Assembly: GCA_032716605.1 (NCBI GenBank) | Contig: CM064495.1 | Coordinates: 48,779,320 to 48,843,319 of the forward strand | DNA length: 64,000 nucleotides | Source: Paralithodes platypus | Lineage: Eukaryota > Arthropoda > Malacostraca > Decapoda > Lithodidae | Reading direction: 5' to 3' | In this document: positions 53,601-63,735 of the stretch, piece by piece | Layout: each line of letters opens with the position of its first letter | Numbering within the stretch: the stretch's first letter is position 1 | Made by a program: the position numbers and the translations under genes | Notes under the pieces: model-generated | What the model was told of the DNA's origin: nothing | The model's input: only the letters and a program-made list of their open reading frames with translations | The model's database searches: none

Positions 53601-56600
53601 CTGTAGACTGTCCCAAACACACCATTCTATCCAGCAATTTGTGGTAAGCAGAAGTGATGGAATCTGTCATGAGTGTCACATTCCAGCTCTGGTTGGTGCG
53701 GTCATCTGATGTTTGGTACAAAATGTTAGTGCGGTCATCAGCTACTTCAAAACAACCATTGATCTGTATTGGCAGGAATGTCTTGATGGGCATTGGTAGG
53801 AAACAGTGTATGTGTCCTTCATTGTAGAACCCAAAGGGAAGGTCACTTAGACACGTAGGTTTCCATCCTTTCTCGTCTTTCAGTACCGGGACAGACACTG
53901 CACCCAGAGGCAAGGCTATTCCTGCCATATTCTCTGCCAGGCGACATATATGTTCTTTGCCAGAGTGCCATGATGTGATCCATGTAACAGTCCACACACC
54001 AACCTTCCCTCCACAGAACTTATAGCCAGCTTGGGTCTGTTCTACACTTATCTCACACATTTTGATCTCTTCGTATGGATTCCCACACCATACAAAGCTC
54101 TCAGACGTTTTTGTGTACAAGTCATTTGCTTTATTCATAGGTGTGCCACCTATCATTGTTGGTAGTGAAATTTCTTTAGACATGGGTGTATCTTTCAGCA
54201 TCACTTGTAGGCTTGCTCCTCCAATATCACAATTACTCTCATATAACAATTGCATTTCACTGGGACAAGATGCGCTACTAGCAAGATGAAACACTTGAAC
54301 TCTTTTGACATGTTGAGTGAATAACAGCAGCTCTCCAATTATGCTCTGGAACATAAGGAACAACTGTTTCATATCAGTCTGACCATAAGCTAAGCTGCTG
54401 ATCTCGCTGCTGCATGCCTGGGCTTCAGTCCTTAGTGGTAAGCGGAAAAGAGTTCCATCAAATTCCTTGCCTTCCTGTATCTTGCAACCAAACATTAGAT
54501 GAAATGGTTTAAACTGATGTTCTAGTTTTCTCAACATGAGCAAATTCTTTTTTGTTTCAAACTTATATCTTCTTCCTGCTGTTTTCATATCACCACCCAG
54601 ATAGGTTTGGTGCGGATCAAATATTACATAACTGGTATTGCTGATTAAACTTGGCACATCTGTTATGTTGTACACTGAGCAAAAGCCTAATCCAAATTTC
54701 CCTATTTTGGTAGACTCAAGCTTCTTAGTGCCTCCGCCAAGTTTTGTCAAATCAAGAAAGTCTTTTTCTGTGAAGATTGCATCATTGTAGGACCAAAGTG
54801 CTGGACCCTGCCACTGCCCAAGTTTGTCATTAAGTAGCCTGGTTCGTGCATCATTATTCTGCCGTTCATCATACAGAAAGGCAACTGTTGTAGCCTTTGC
54901 ATCATCAGCATTCTGTACCAGCTCCTTCATGATCGCCACACCGTCACGGTACTGACGCAAGAGGTTGTACAAACGCGTAGTGAGAGGTTCCTCCTGACCG
55001 AACTCCATCATAGCCTCACCCCCTCCAACCAGGTGCTGACTCAGTTGCTTCACACCAAGTCCTCGTGCGAGTGTGGAGGTCACACAACTATGCAACACAC
55101 GCACTCCTAGCTCCTCACTGCACAGCCATGAACCCTCTTGTTCAGAGTAACAACACTGATCAATTTCAACCATCTCAAGGCTATCATCATCATCATTCTC
55201 TACTGGCAGTAATAACTTAGTTCGATCAATATCATCAATTGATTCTCCAAGTTTCTCCAATACAGAAACAATCAACTTTATATCCCTCTTTCTGGAATTT
55301 TCATCTGGTTCTTCAGTGTGATACTCTTGAACTTGCTTAAGTACCTCTAAGTATAACTGAACAGATTGGTTAGTAAAGCAACCGAGTACTTGGAAAAGAT
55401 CATTGAAATCTTCCAACTCAAAAGGCAGGAGGTACATGTGTGGTGAAAGAAGTAGATCATCTTTACATCTGTTAGTGTATACTTGATTAGGAAGTTTGAA
55501 TCCATCTTCAGTAAACACACAATGAAGTGTCGCCAAAGATCTCAGTTGGTATTCCTCCTCTGTGTTAATACACTTTGATAAATGTCCATACATGTTCCTT
55601 ATCATAGTAAAGAATCTAGATGTAGGTGGTTTATAGGCTGTCAATACATTTTTGAAATGCTGAAGAAAATATTCAATATCAGGACTCTGGTTCCAAGCAA
55701 ACCCCGCTGCCACATTTGGCAAATGAGAACATTCTACAAGTTGCATGGATGATCCTAAGACATCTTGATATAGTTTGCTCTTGATACTGACTGGAGTGAG
55801 GAGTACAGACTGTGTAATCCATGCCAGGTCAGGGGGATAATTCTGGGGTGGTTCACCATCACCATAAATAAAAGTAATATTCTTGACATCATCACAGATT
55901 TGACGGCAATCACTTCGTTGCTCTATTACTCTTAACAATGCCGCAGATTTACTGATCTTTTCAGAAATGGATAATGAATTGCTTTGAACCTGTTTGATAG
56001 CATATCTCAACAAATGGCCTGGCATATCCACCACTTTTCTGACTCCAAGTTGACGTAGTACAGAAAGGTGCTGACTATACTTGCTAGAAGGAATTAGGTT
56101 TTGTCCATTTAGAGCATCAATATCTGGGTCTTCAGGGTCATACAATTCATCTGGCTCATGAAGAGTTCCATTCATATCAGCCACACACTTCAACATTTTG
56201 AGCTTTGTACATATGTCTTTGCATGCTGTTAGACTGTCATCATTAAAGATATACATTGCCAGCTCCGAGAAGTCTTCGTCAGAATAATCACTTCTAAGGG
56301 CAAGAAGACAAAGATCCTTCTTGTAGAGATGTTCAGCACCCAATTCTAAAGCCAGCTGATGGCAACTGTCCCTTTTTGGTGCAAGAAGTGTCTCGGGTAA
56401 TTTGACTGGAAAGTTTGCAATATTTGGACTTATTTTCTTTACTTCTGTAATGCAAACATCCACTTCAATTCCTTGAATGTTAATCCCTTTAAACATGCAT
56501 AGCTTAGTTAAAAGGGATTTAACAATAGGTTTAAGACTGTTGGGATCTACAATATCAATAAGACCCTGGCTCAGTGCATCAGAGTGCATGTTATTGAAGT

Positions 56601-59600
56601 TGTCAGCCAGATTATGGATGTCACGGATACTAATAACTCTCTCTAAAGCCAGACCAGCTCCTCTACCATCAGCAGAGTGAAGGTATGAGTGTAATTGGTG
56701 ATGACGGACGTATGGTGGCAACTGTGGGATAACTTTTACATGCAGTAGTTCCAGGGCCTCTACAACCATAACTTGAAGTGGTGGGGCCTCTTGATCCTGC
56801 ACCATGATGGGAGAACACAGTGGAAGTAAGTCAGTAGAGGAGGAAGGCTGGCTACAAATAGGCAGCAGAGGAATATCAATGATATCCTCGAGGTTCAAAT
56901 GCTGTACAAGTGACCATGCCTGCTCTAGCCACTCTTGGAGCGTTTGTGGAGATGGGCTGCATCTTTGGACGTGTTCAAAACTCCGCTTCAGCAGCTCAAC
57001 ACCATCCGATGCTGGTTCAAACACCTTCAATTGTGTTGTGCCTGAAATTTAAGGAAGTCTAATTTGTAAGGCCTATACTAACATGACTCCAATATCTTCA
57101 GTTTTTAATCAAAGGCTTATGCCACTTTTCTTAAACCTCCCCGAAGGAAGATATTAAACACGTACAAGGAAAAATGCTAAAGATCATAGTTGTAAATTTT
57201 TCTGTTATATAAATAAAACCGCAAAAACTTAATATGACAGTGAATTATGGCAATTCAATCAATGTGACTAAAATCCAAATTCAGTATATGTGATTAAGAT
57301 ACCATTGCAAACATATACAGTACTAATGAAGGATGACCGAGTTCCAAAATCTACTTCCATCCTGAGAAAATGAACACAGACTAAAACACACAAATAATAA
57401 AAATATATTCCAAAATGTTAATCAATGTGTCAGAAAATGTTGTGCACAATACTGTATCTCATGTACTTAAACCCAATAATTATATATGATTTGGTTACCC
57501 TGCCTAGAATTTATTTTGAATGACATATCTGATTTCTCAACCAAATGTTTTTCTTCTGGCCACACTTTGATGCACAGCATGGACTGTACACACTATACAA
57601 TCTGCAGGTGTTTTTTTGTATACACCCCTGTTTCGTCCTATTAGTTTGGCAATTCTATGACGTTTCATCCAATTAGTTTAGTGATTCTAAGATGCTTCAC
57701 TCCATTCAGGTGTCATATTTTTCTGGGCTAGCGATACCACCCTCCAAGGTAGGGAAAACCGGCTTTGACCAGGCCTTTTTTCTACCGGAAAATTTATAAA
57801 TATAGCCTAGCCTAAAACTTCTAAGGCGGGTCCCTTCGTACGGCGTCCTGGGTGCTTCTGTTGCATGCCGCGGGCCGCTTCATATGAGGGGCTATTCGTT
57901 TGCTATTCGCACGGTTAAAAAATTATCTGGTGCTACCAAGAATCTATCAGGGTTACCAAATGCCACTAGGCTGTCTATCCGCACAAGGTGAGGCAAGCTC
58001 ATTCATCTCAAAGCTCATTACATGATGGGCCTTGCAAGTCAATGCATGCTTGTGCAATCAATCATTGTTCACTTTGGAACTCCTTAACACTACCACTTCC
58101 TCGCATGAATGTGAACGCTACAGGACAGCTAGAAAGAGGTTGTTGTGTCTACATAAAGGCCAGATCACAAGCTTTCTACAATATATGTTTTTCTGTAACC
58201 CTTTGTTTAGAGCAAGTGAAAACACAAAACATTGTGAAAATGCCTAGTCTCGGGATCGAAATATTCCCGACAAAACACCCTCCCCTCCACTCACCACTGA
58301 CGAGCCCACAGACCAACCTGGAAGGAGAGCTCTGTTTCTACGCAAGCCTGAGAATACAGTAAAGAAACCAGATGCACTATAGTGCTGACGAGTTCCTCTG
58401 GAAGAGCTGGTTGTTATTATTTAGTTTTTATTAGTACAGTGTAGTAGTGCCACCCCAAGATTTAATTAAAAAAAATATAGAAATAGAAAAAATGGGAAAT
58501 GGGCTTGAGTAAATAGTAATTATTATGTTCTCTCCACCAACCAACTTTACTCCTAACCTCGATTAATTAAATTAACAAACACATGTGGCAGTCCGGGGAT
58601 TCGAACCCAGGACGCTCACACCGATAATTGATGTTATTCTTACCTTTTTGTGCTACAGTGCGTAGTCTTTCCAACAGAGATGAAGACAAGTCTGTAGCCA
58701 TGATGGTGGCCTCCAACCCAAAAAATCCCTTGACTTGGTTTTGGGTGCAGATGTAGACCACTTGACCTAACTTGGAGAAGGTCGTCCATGACCCATCACT
58801 CAGGGGCAGCAGAGGGAGGTCATGGAGGTCATCATAGTTATCGTTGTTGTCCAAGGTCACATAATCCAACAGTGTTAGTCGATCCCACTCGGTCTTTTCT
58901 TGGGCTGATCTAAGTGTGTCTCGGACCAGTTTGGGAGTCACGCATGGGGGAGAACATTCTATACCCAAAGAAAAGACATTGTTAATATAGGTTGAATAAT
59001 GTAAAAAGGAAGATTAAAAAGGAGTCGACATGAATACTCTAGTAGAAATAAGACTACTATATAGGATATAATTTAATAATACTTAATATTGTAAGAAGAG
59101 CAATATAATACTGTACATTAATTAAAAAACCTCTTGATTACAAATCATATTATTCAAGAAACAGTTTCTGTACAAATGTGTTAATTATGTATGAAACATC
59201 GTAAGATAGATGAACACAAGCTTTCCCTCAACTTTTCATATACAAAAAATTTCTGACATTTTCAGACTATTTTGTAATAGTCGAAAGATAGAATATATTT
59301 AGTAACAGAATTCTGTTAAGGGTATGTGTGACATGTGTCAGATCAGAGTCGAGATATAATAGAAGAAAATGTGTTCGCATAAATCTATTATCAGGTACGG
59401 AAAGCCTTATGTACTGAATGCCCTTGAATATTCAAAGATCCTTAGCTAAAAAGCATATTGGCATAATATATCACAAGTATGCAACTTCTTGAATAAAACT
59501 ACATTTTAAAAATGGAAGTCTTAGAGTATAAAACTTAAGTGTGTATGAAGCAATTGGTTATACTGTAATATGTTAAGACGACAAATCTATATAAAGCATT

Positions 59601-62259
59601 ACCGGTAGTCAATTACAGTGCACTCCTGGTATTTGCGCCTAGGCCATACTGGCCCCCCTTCCGTGTATATGTGGGCACTATTTAAGATAGGTTTCAATGA
59701 AAAATTGACTTTGGTTGTACCAGGCTCACCCATCTTGGACCCCCATTTCCCCCAAAATACATTAAAAAAATACATATTATTTGAGAATACTTTTAATACA
59801 TATTATGAAGACATGGAAATGAATTACTTAAGGAGTGTGTGCGGAGTTACATGGAGGGATAGACAGACTAATGAGGAAGTAAGAAGGAGGTGTGGTGTGG
59901 AGGTAGATGTGCTGGAAAGTGTGAAAAGGAACAACTTGAGATGGTTCGGCCATATGGAACGCATGGAAAGCGAGAGAATGACTAAGAGGGTGTACGAGAG
60001 CGAAGTGGAGGGACAGAGAGGGAGATGTAGACCGAATGAGAGGTGGAAGGATGGAGTGAGGAAGTACATGAACGAAGGTGGTGCTGGTTGGGGGGAGGGG
60101 CGTCGACTGACTGGGGACAGAGGTGCATGGGGGCGGATCGTTCGTGGCCACCCCTTCGGGGATCACGGCGTCAGGCAATAGATAGATAGATAGATAGATG
60201 AAGACATTTCTAACCACACAAACTTTATTAGAAATCAGTGACATATATTTATAGTCTAACTGATCGGCATAATTTCGCCACTTTAGTCCGACATGGCGCG
60301 GCGGCGGTAGGCTTGACCGGACTTTGCTCTCAGATATGATGGTCCTATGGGCATTTAATTCCTTCATTATTACCACCAGGCCTACTATCCCTCTCACTGA
60401 ATGCTCTAAAGGCCCTAATAAACGCGGGAGATATGAGGTTCGGGCAGAAAAAGCTTGTAAACAGGTAGTTTTCCAACACAATGGTGGCTTTGGTGGGTGG
60501 GCTGTGAGCTTCAAGATGGGCGCCCAAAACAAGAATCGGGGTGCGCTCACTGCCTATCCACTATTGTGAGAATCAAAGGGGTAATATAATATCTATCTCA
60601 CTTAATCCTTTTAGTTTGTTTAGTTTGCAAGTTTTACATTTTAACTCTCACAGATCTTTCCCAAATTGAACAAATTTGTCTTTAAGTTATAATGTAAAAC
60701 TTGCAAAATAAACAAACAAAAACAGGGACGACACAAGATAAATGCAAAAGAATTAATCAAAATCGCTATGTGGACATAAGCTTATGAAATGTTTAATCAA
60801 TATTTTGGAAGGCGTATGCAACTGACCTAACATGTGTAGCGAGGCGGCGACGTGAGGTGCCAGAGTAACGACAGGACAGCCACATTGATGCAGGACTTGA
60901 CTGATGCAGTTTCTGAAGGGGTCCTCCAGGTGGTTGTCAGTTATCACCTCCTGGACTCTCTTGAACCCCTGCGTCTGTCGAGTTGTGGAAGGTTATTGCA
61001 GTGTTTTCATTGTTTGGCAACTTTCGAGCAATTTATTTTTAGTTTTCCCCCTAGACTCCCATTATGCTATAAAATGATGCTATTATTGCTCACATACCCC
61101 ATATTCAAGCTAAATTTGTATCTACCTGATTCCGCTAGAAAGAGGGCTGTGGGGTTGTATTGTTTTGCTGAATTCCAAATTCAGCTAGGAAGAGGGCTGT
61201 GTTTTGCTGAAATTAATGTTGTCATCTCTGGTACCTTTGACCAATTACTCATAAATAGGTGCCTCCATGACATTGAACACAAAGACCAAAGTTGTTCACA
61301 GAGCCAAAATGAACAATATGAACCTGCCGGATTTCCGTTACACTCGTTGAATAGGTAGGTTTGCTGCATTATTGTCATCTCCGGAACCTTTGATGCACGC
61401 CTCCTAAGCAGCTGCCTCCACGACATTGAATACCAAGACCAAAGTTGTTCGCAGAGCGAAAATAAACAAAGTGAACCTACCGGATTTCCGATATCAACTG
61501 TGGTGGATCTTGTACTGCGAGATCATCTAAAACGGGATGTAGCGGATTCATCCACCTTAAGATCAAAGACTTGAGACATATCAAACAATACCTATACCTT
61601 ACAGTACAGTATATACACCCGAGTTTTTGTATCAAAGTGGTCAATCTTTAACTGAATTCACCTCTATCATGTTTAGTCATGAGTGACATATTGGGAGTTA
61701 CCACTCCTCTATGTTACCAGTCTGAATTAAATAATTAAGGATACCGTAGTCATTTCTATTTCCACAACTCCTGAGTTGTTACAATATAAACCCCCTCTAC
61801 AAATATAAATGAGGCGATTGGGCAATATTTGTGAACCTAATCAAACACATGTATCAAAATAAAGCTATTTGAAGCATCTTTCCACCTTTCCATTAAATAA
61901 ATGTAATGTTATGAGGGTCATGTCCTTCTACCTAAACTCACCGACTCTATAAAGATGAAAGCAGTGTGTGGGACATGTACTACTCCAACCTACCCATGTT
62001 ATCGGTCTTAAAAATCTCATTGGTAGTCTGACCTGTGAGGGGATAATGGGGTGGGTGATGATGTTCTTCCAGAGTTGTGTGGCCATGTCCCTCCACCTGG
62101 CCGCTGTAGCCGCAAGGTTGGGCAGAATAGCGTACCACGCCTGGGGATCCATGTGGCCCTGTAGCGCTCGGTCGTGAAGCACCTTCAACAACTTGTGGTA
62201 TGCCTCCAACACCACCCGTGACACAAGATCTTCATTCCACATTACCTGAATATTATTAA

Positions 62260-62310
<51 letters not shown>

Positions 62311-63361
62311 ATACAGTACTGGCATTATCACAGGCTATGTGCAGCCAATATCATAGCCTTCCAAAAACCTTTATGAAATATTATGTGAACTTCAGAGAGG
62401 GGGAGACATTAACTAGACAGTAGTGTGATGTGATTCATGTGAAGCAAATAGTTTGTCATAAACTGTTAGAATGACTCGAGGAATGTTAATATTTCACAAA
62501 CAAATATTCACAGATTCTAAACTATTCACTAAAAAAAACTCACATCTGGCTCTGTTGTTGTGTCTGGAGTCTTCCACTTGACATGTCGTCGATTTTGGTC
62601 CAATATGAAGTAAGCATTGATCTGAGCCGGGAGAGCTGTGGTGTTTGTCGAGTCAGGTGGCAGTGGCAGGAAGGTGAAGAGATGACCTTGAGCCCAGAGT
62701 GTACCAGCGGGGTCACTTGGCACAGCTACACCAACGAGGGGCATGTGGCGCTGGCTTTCCTTACCCCTGTGTGTCACTGCCGAGTCCTCCTGCCGTCCCG
62801 GGAGATACTGAAGCACCGTCATGGTCTGGTGGCTCACGTCAGAGTTTTCCCGGGTGATACGTGTGGTCATGTCATAGTGGCAGAGAAGTGAACTATCGGG
62901 ATGTCCAGCACATTCACGCAGTTTCTGTTGAAGTTGCTGCCTCTCCTGTCGAACTGTCAGCAATGTGGGGTCAGTTATCTCTACTTGGTGCAGTGTAACT
63001 GGAGCTCCCCGATTCTTCATTCTCTTGAGGCTAACATGCTCCAGGTTTTTTAGGAACGTCAGGCAAATAGGTGCCTCAACACAGAATGATTCAAACAACT
63101 GATTCACACTATCTGGCGTGTAAATCTTTGAAGACAGCTGGGATGGTTCTTGTCTGAGGGGAAACCAAAAAATTGTTCCCGGGAATTGACCTTCCTGTAA
63201 GTGGTGGTCAGATAAGTAAAACTCCAACATTTCCAGACATGGGCACACTAGCGGTATGTTCCTAAGATTACTCAAGAGCATGTGGACACACATCCGGGAC
63301 ACGTTGGGCTCACTGGGGTCTATGAATAGGACTTTTGTTCCACTAATTATGGTCACATAAT
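38397..63361 (-). CDS. SACS: Sacsin (SACS), 3' six exons; 5' end outside the window
   Basis: Sacsin is a giant co-chaperone with Hsp90-like ATPase modules. In vertebrates it is linked to mitochondrial and intermediate-filament homeostasis. Six coding exons join with consistent phases: 63361-62544, 62245-62033, 60968-60827, 58958-58644, 57041-46219 and 38672-38397, giving about 4194 residues (human sacsin has ~4580). Domains in this partial numbering are: tail of sacsin repeat 1 (residues 1 to about 270), sacsin repeat 2 starting FGQEEPLTTRL at ~1176 with ELVQNADDA and GKFGLGFCSVYN, sacsin repeat 3 starting FGQNEPLTVRL at ~2215 with EMLQNADDAGA and GQYGIGFNAVYH, a J domain with HPD at ~3961, and HEPN at ~4071-4194. 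All splice junctions use GT/AG. The N-terminal ubiquitin-like part and the start codon must lie beyond 64000. No break is seen in the coding frame. Confidence 0.93.
38990..41200 (+). mobile_element. RTE-like LINE, long copy with zinc-finger insert
   Basis: It encodes the N-terminal RT linker (SWWWNVEVEHAVKEKRRCFK, 39085 on) and RT motifs: MKDGKAPGCSDIVAEMIK, then after a frameshift IPEDWLKS, GFMPGRGTTDAIFIVRQIQ, FVDLEKAFDRAPRDV and GVHQGSVLNPLLF. The catalytic FYADD box is broken by a one-base insertion at about 40184. A Cys/His finger follows (40345-40510), then the C-terminal thumb to 41140 and a TATG-repeat tail at 41180-41196. The endonuclease domain is missing, so the copy is 5'-truncated. 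It is the longer sister of the copy at 1511-2514. Confidence 0.85.
40214..41140 (+). pseudogene. RTE C-terminal frame with PHD-like finger
   Basis: A 308-codon open piece starting just after the broken YADD box. Residues ~45-100 hold CAVC, CSIC, WVHH and a final CVVC, an 8-ligand pattern resembling a PHD/RING-type cross-brace. They are followed by FCYLGDTISAGGGAEAATVA and the GWYGHVERMDEQNW motif. It is still open but upstream is broken. Confidence 0.75.
41272..41839 (-). pseudogene. Tigger transposase relic
   Basis: Three pieces in different frames: 41839-41738 (psq-type helix-turn-helix start), 41772-41530 (end of the DNA-binding part and first catalytic Asp in YNIDETGLN), and 41526-41272 (middle of the DDE domain with SGSHKICPVVV, RCYKNIRN and YRSANSWMTS). 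Frameshifts and deletions exclude activity. Confidence 0.75.
42260..42781 (-). mobile_element. SINE-like 510-bp repeat, full-length copy in SACS intron
   Basis: Flanked by CTGAAAGT at 42252-42259 and 42782-42789 (target duplication). On the minus strand it runs from GGGTGCCCAACCCC to the AAC tail. It lies in the same strand sense as SACS and head-to-head with the copy at 43186-43694. Confidence 0.78.
42885..43020. repeat. Short tandem repeat (~56-60 bp unit)
   Basis: Two to three units of GTGGAAAACCAAGCAA followed by TTCTGATTTTGGTAATTTA, partly diverged. Confidence 0.65.
43186..43694 (+). mobile_element. SINE-like 510-bp repeat, full-length copy in inverted orientation
   Basis: Runs from GGCGGGTGCCCAACCCC to GGGGCTGTTCGGCCAGGCAG and an AAC tail, clearly the same family as 11381-11887 and 42260-42781. 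Flanking duplication not certain (AGTACCACAA occurs near both ends). Confidence 0.75.
43705..43890. other. No recognisable feature in the intron
   Basis: Unassigned intronic sequence. 44772-44988 is likewise unassigned. Confidence 0.4.
43898..44771. mobile_element. ~874-bp DNA element with GGGGACCGGCCGC terminal repeats
   Basis: The ends are AGGGGACCGGCCGCTTTTTA and its perfect inverse (44752-44771). The interior is A+T-rich without an open frame of note. The flanks TTAA (43895-43898) and TGAA (44771 on) could be a mutated TTAA target, but the superfamily is not resolved. Confidence 0.7.
44997..45945. mobile_element. 949-bp non-autonomous DNA transposon with 8-bp target duplication
   Basis: Terminal repeats CACGGTATAGTAACATA (44997) and its inverse (ending 45945) extend imperfectly to about 31 bp. 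They are flanked by perfect GATGTTCC at 44989-44996 and 45946-45953. An 8-bp duplication fits hAT or P superfamily elements. Two short overlapping open frames (45176-45618) inside it match nothing I know. Confidence 0.75.
46219..57041 (-). CDS. SACS: SACS giant exon (sacsin repeats 2 and 3, J domain, start of HEPN)
   Basis: A 10,823-bp exon, as expected for sacsin, whose vertebrate homologue also has one enormous 3' exon. The acceptor is ATTTCAG (57042-57048). The donor is CACCAG|GTCAGT at 46219/46218; reading on past it gives only about 19 residues to a stop at 46162, which I treat as intronic read-through. Two complete GHKL-type sacsin repeats begin at 55002 and 51885. The J-domain HPD is at 46647-46639, followed by an Arg/Ser/Tyr-rich linker. 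The exon ends at ALYICHQ inside the HEPN domain. In-frame 10-residue repeats (NKEWIKPWIP) lie at 49626-49715. Confidence 0.95.
57610..57830 (+). repeat. Dispersed ~330-bp repeat (foldback-related), partial copy
   Basis: Contains CCTATTAGTTTGGCAATTCT, TTCAGGTGTCATATTTTTCT and a GGTAGGGAAAACCGGCTTTG core. Confidence 0.6.
58516..58640 (-). mobile_element. tRNA-derived SINE, minus-strand copy
   Basis: Minus-strand sequence ATCGGTGTGAGCGTCCTGGG, B box GGTTCGAATCC, CGGACTGCCACATGTGTTTG and the end AGAACATAATAATT match the SINE at 10003-10178. The head is diverged or truncated where it meets the SACS exon donor at 58643. Confidence 0.7.
58644..58958 (-). CDS. SACS: SACS exon next to a SINE
   Basis: 315 bp, in at phase 1 and out at phase 1. 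The acceptor is GGTATAG and the donor AAAAG|GTAAGA. It encodes ECSPPCVTPKLVRDTLRSAQ and the DLPLLPLSDGSWTTF motif, which recurs in sacsin proteins. A tRNA-derived SINE starts within about 20 bp of the donor. Confidence 0.87.
58959..59804 (-). other. SACS intron, mostly unassigned
   Basis: A+T-rich. CAGTGCACTCCTGGTATTTGCG at 59620 resembles a Tigger-type terminal repeat, but no partner end was found. Confidence 0.4.
59815..60197 (+). mobile_element. 5'-truncated LINE 3' end in SACS intron
   Basis: Flanked by ATGAAGACAT at 59805-59814 and 60198-60207, with a GATA-repeat tail. The open frame encodes the C-terminal end of an RTE-like LINE protein (YLRSVCGVTWRDRQTNEEVR, LRWFGHMERMESERMTKRV, then a Gly/Arg-rich end RGHPFGDHGVRQ). 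Only ~380 bp were copied. Confidence 0.8.
60616..60720. repeat. ~105-bp foldback
   Basis: TTTGTTTAGTTTGCAAGTTT at the left pairs with AACTTGCAAAATAAACAAA at the right. Single arms recur near 8680, 25065 and 38105. Confidence 0.6.
60827..60968 (-). CDS. SACS: SACS exon
   Basis: 142 bp, enters in phase 0 and leaves in phase 1. The acceptor is ACGCAG and the donor TTAG|GTCAGT. It encodes GFKRVQEVITDNHLEDPFRN and on to VAASLHML. Confidence 0.85.
61218..61490. repeat. 153-bp-period tandem duplication in SACS intron
   Basis: 61218-61337 (TTGTCATCTCTGGTACCTTTG onward, with GACATTGAACACAAAGACC) is repeated with changes at 61371-61490. A smaller duplicated motif AGAGGGCTGTG lies just before it. Confidence 0.65.
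62033..62245 (-). CDS. SACS: SACS exon
   Basis: 213 bp, phase 0 at both ends. The acceptor is ATATTCAG and the donor CAG|GTCAGA. It encodes VMWNEDLVSRVVLEAYHKLL, the counterpart of the WNVTLMTDSITSAYHKLLD block after the ATPase part of repeat 2. Confidence 0.88.
62253..62313 (+). repeat. AAAT microsatellite
   Basis: About fourteen AAAT units in the 298-bp intron between two SACS exons. Confidence 0.9.
62544..63361 (-). CDS. SACS: SACS exon (part of sacsin repeat 1)
   Basis: The acceptor is TTTGCAG at 63362-63368 and the donor GAT|GTGAGT at 62544/62543. The exon is 818 bp, starts with two bases of a split codon and ends in phase 0. The protein starts YVTIISGTKVLFIDPSEPN, which corresponds to the part of a sacsin repeat just after the GHKL glycine box. 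FPLRQEPS and AQINAYFILDQNRRH follow, as in the other repeats (FRLPLR, QINGCFEVADDR). Confidence 0.88.
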
Positions 63362-63411
63362 CTGCAAATGGAAATGAAAAATGTCTGTACATCGAAAATG
63401 CTTTCTTTTCA

Positions 63412-63735
63412 GGTACTAGGTGGGTCTTTTTGGGCCCTCCATGTTTCACTAAATTAGTTTGGAGAATTTAAGACAATTTACCTTATTAGTTTGGCGATGA
63501 GGAGACGCTTCACCCCATTTAGGTGTCAATTTTTTCTAGGCGAGTGATAGTGAGCCTGCAATTTAGTAGAAACTGGCCTTTGGCTACGATATTTTCAACC
63601 AGAATATTTGCATATATTGTTTAGGGTGATCTTCAGGTATTACATTAGTTTGAATCAGGTCTTAGGAGGTTTAATATTTTTAGTTTAGAGGACAAACTAA
63701 AAATACATTGCTCGAAAATGGCAAAAATAATCACT
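63412..63735 (+). repeat. Dispersed ~330-bp repeat (foldback-related), copy
   Basis: Contains TTATTAGTTTGGCGATGAGG, CATTTAGGTGTCAATTTTTT and GGCGAGTGATAGTGAGCC. It ends in GAGGACAAACTAAAAATAC. It begins ~50 bp upstream (in SACS sense) of the exon acceptor at 63362. Beyond it, to 64000, are TC-rich stretches and no exon I can recognise. Confidence 0.6.

Larger units (their letters stand above)
57042..58643 (-). other. SACS intron with repeats
   Basis: It holds the dispersed repeat at about 57610-57830 and the tRNA SINE at 58516-58640. The rest (57050-57600 and 57840-58510) is unassigned; the open frame 57988-58362 on the plus strand resembles nothing I know. Confidence 0.6.

Noticed and set aside
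57988..58362. Small plus-strand gene
   Set aside because: Within a SACS intron, with no domain or splice support.
59620..59642. Left end of another Tigger element
   Set aside because: CAGTGCACTCCTGGTATTTGCG is suggestive, but no inverted partner or transposase piece was found nearby.
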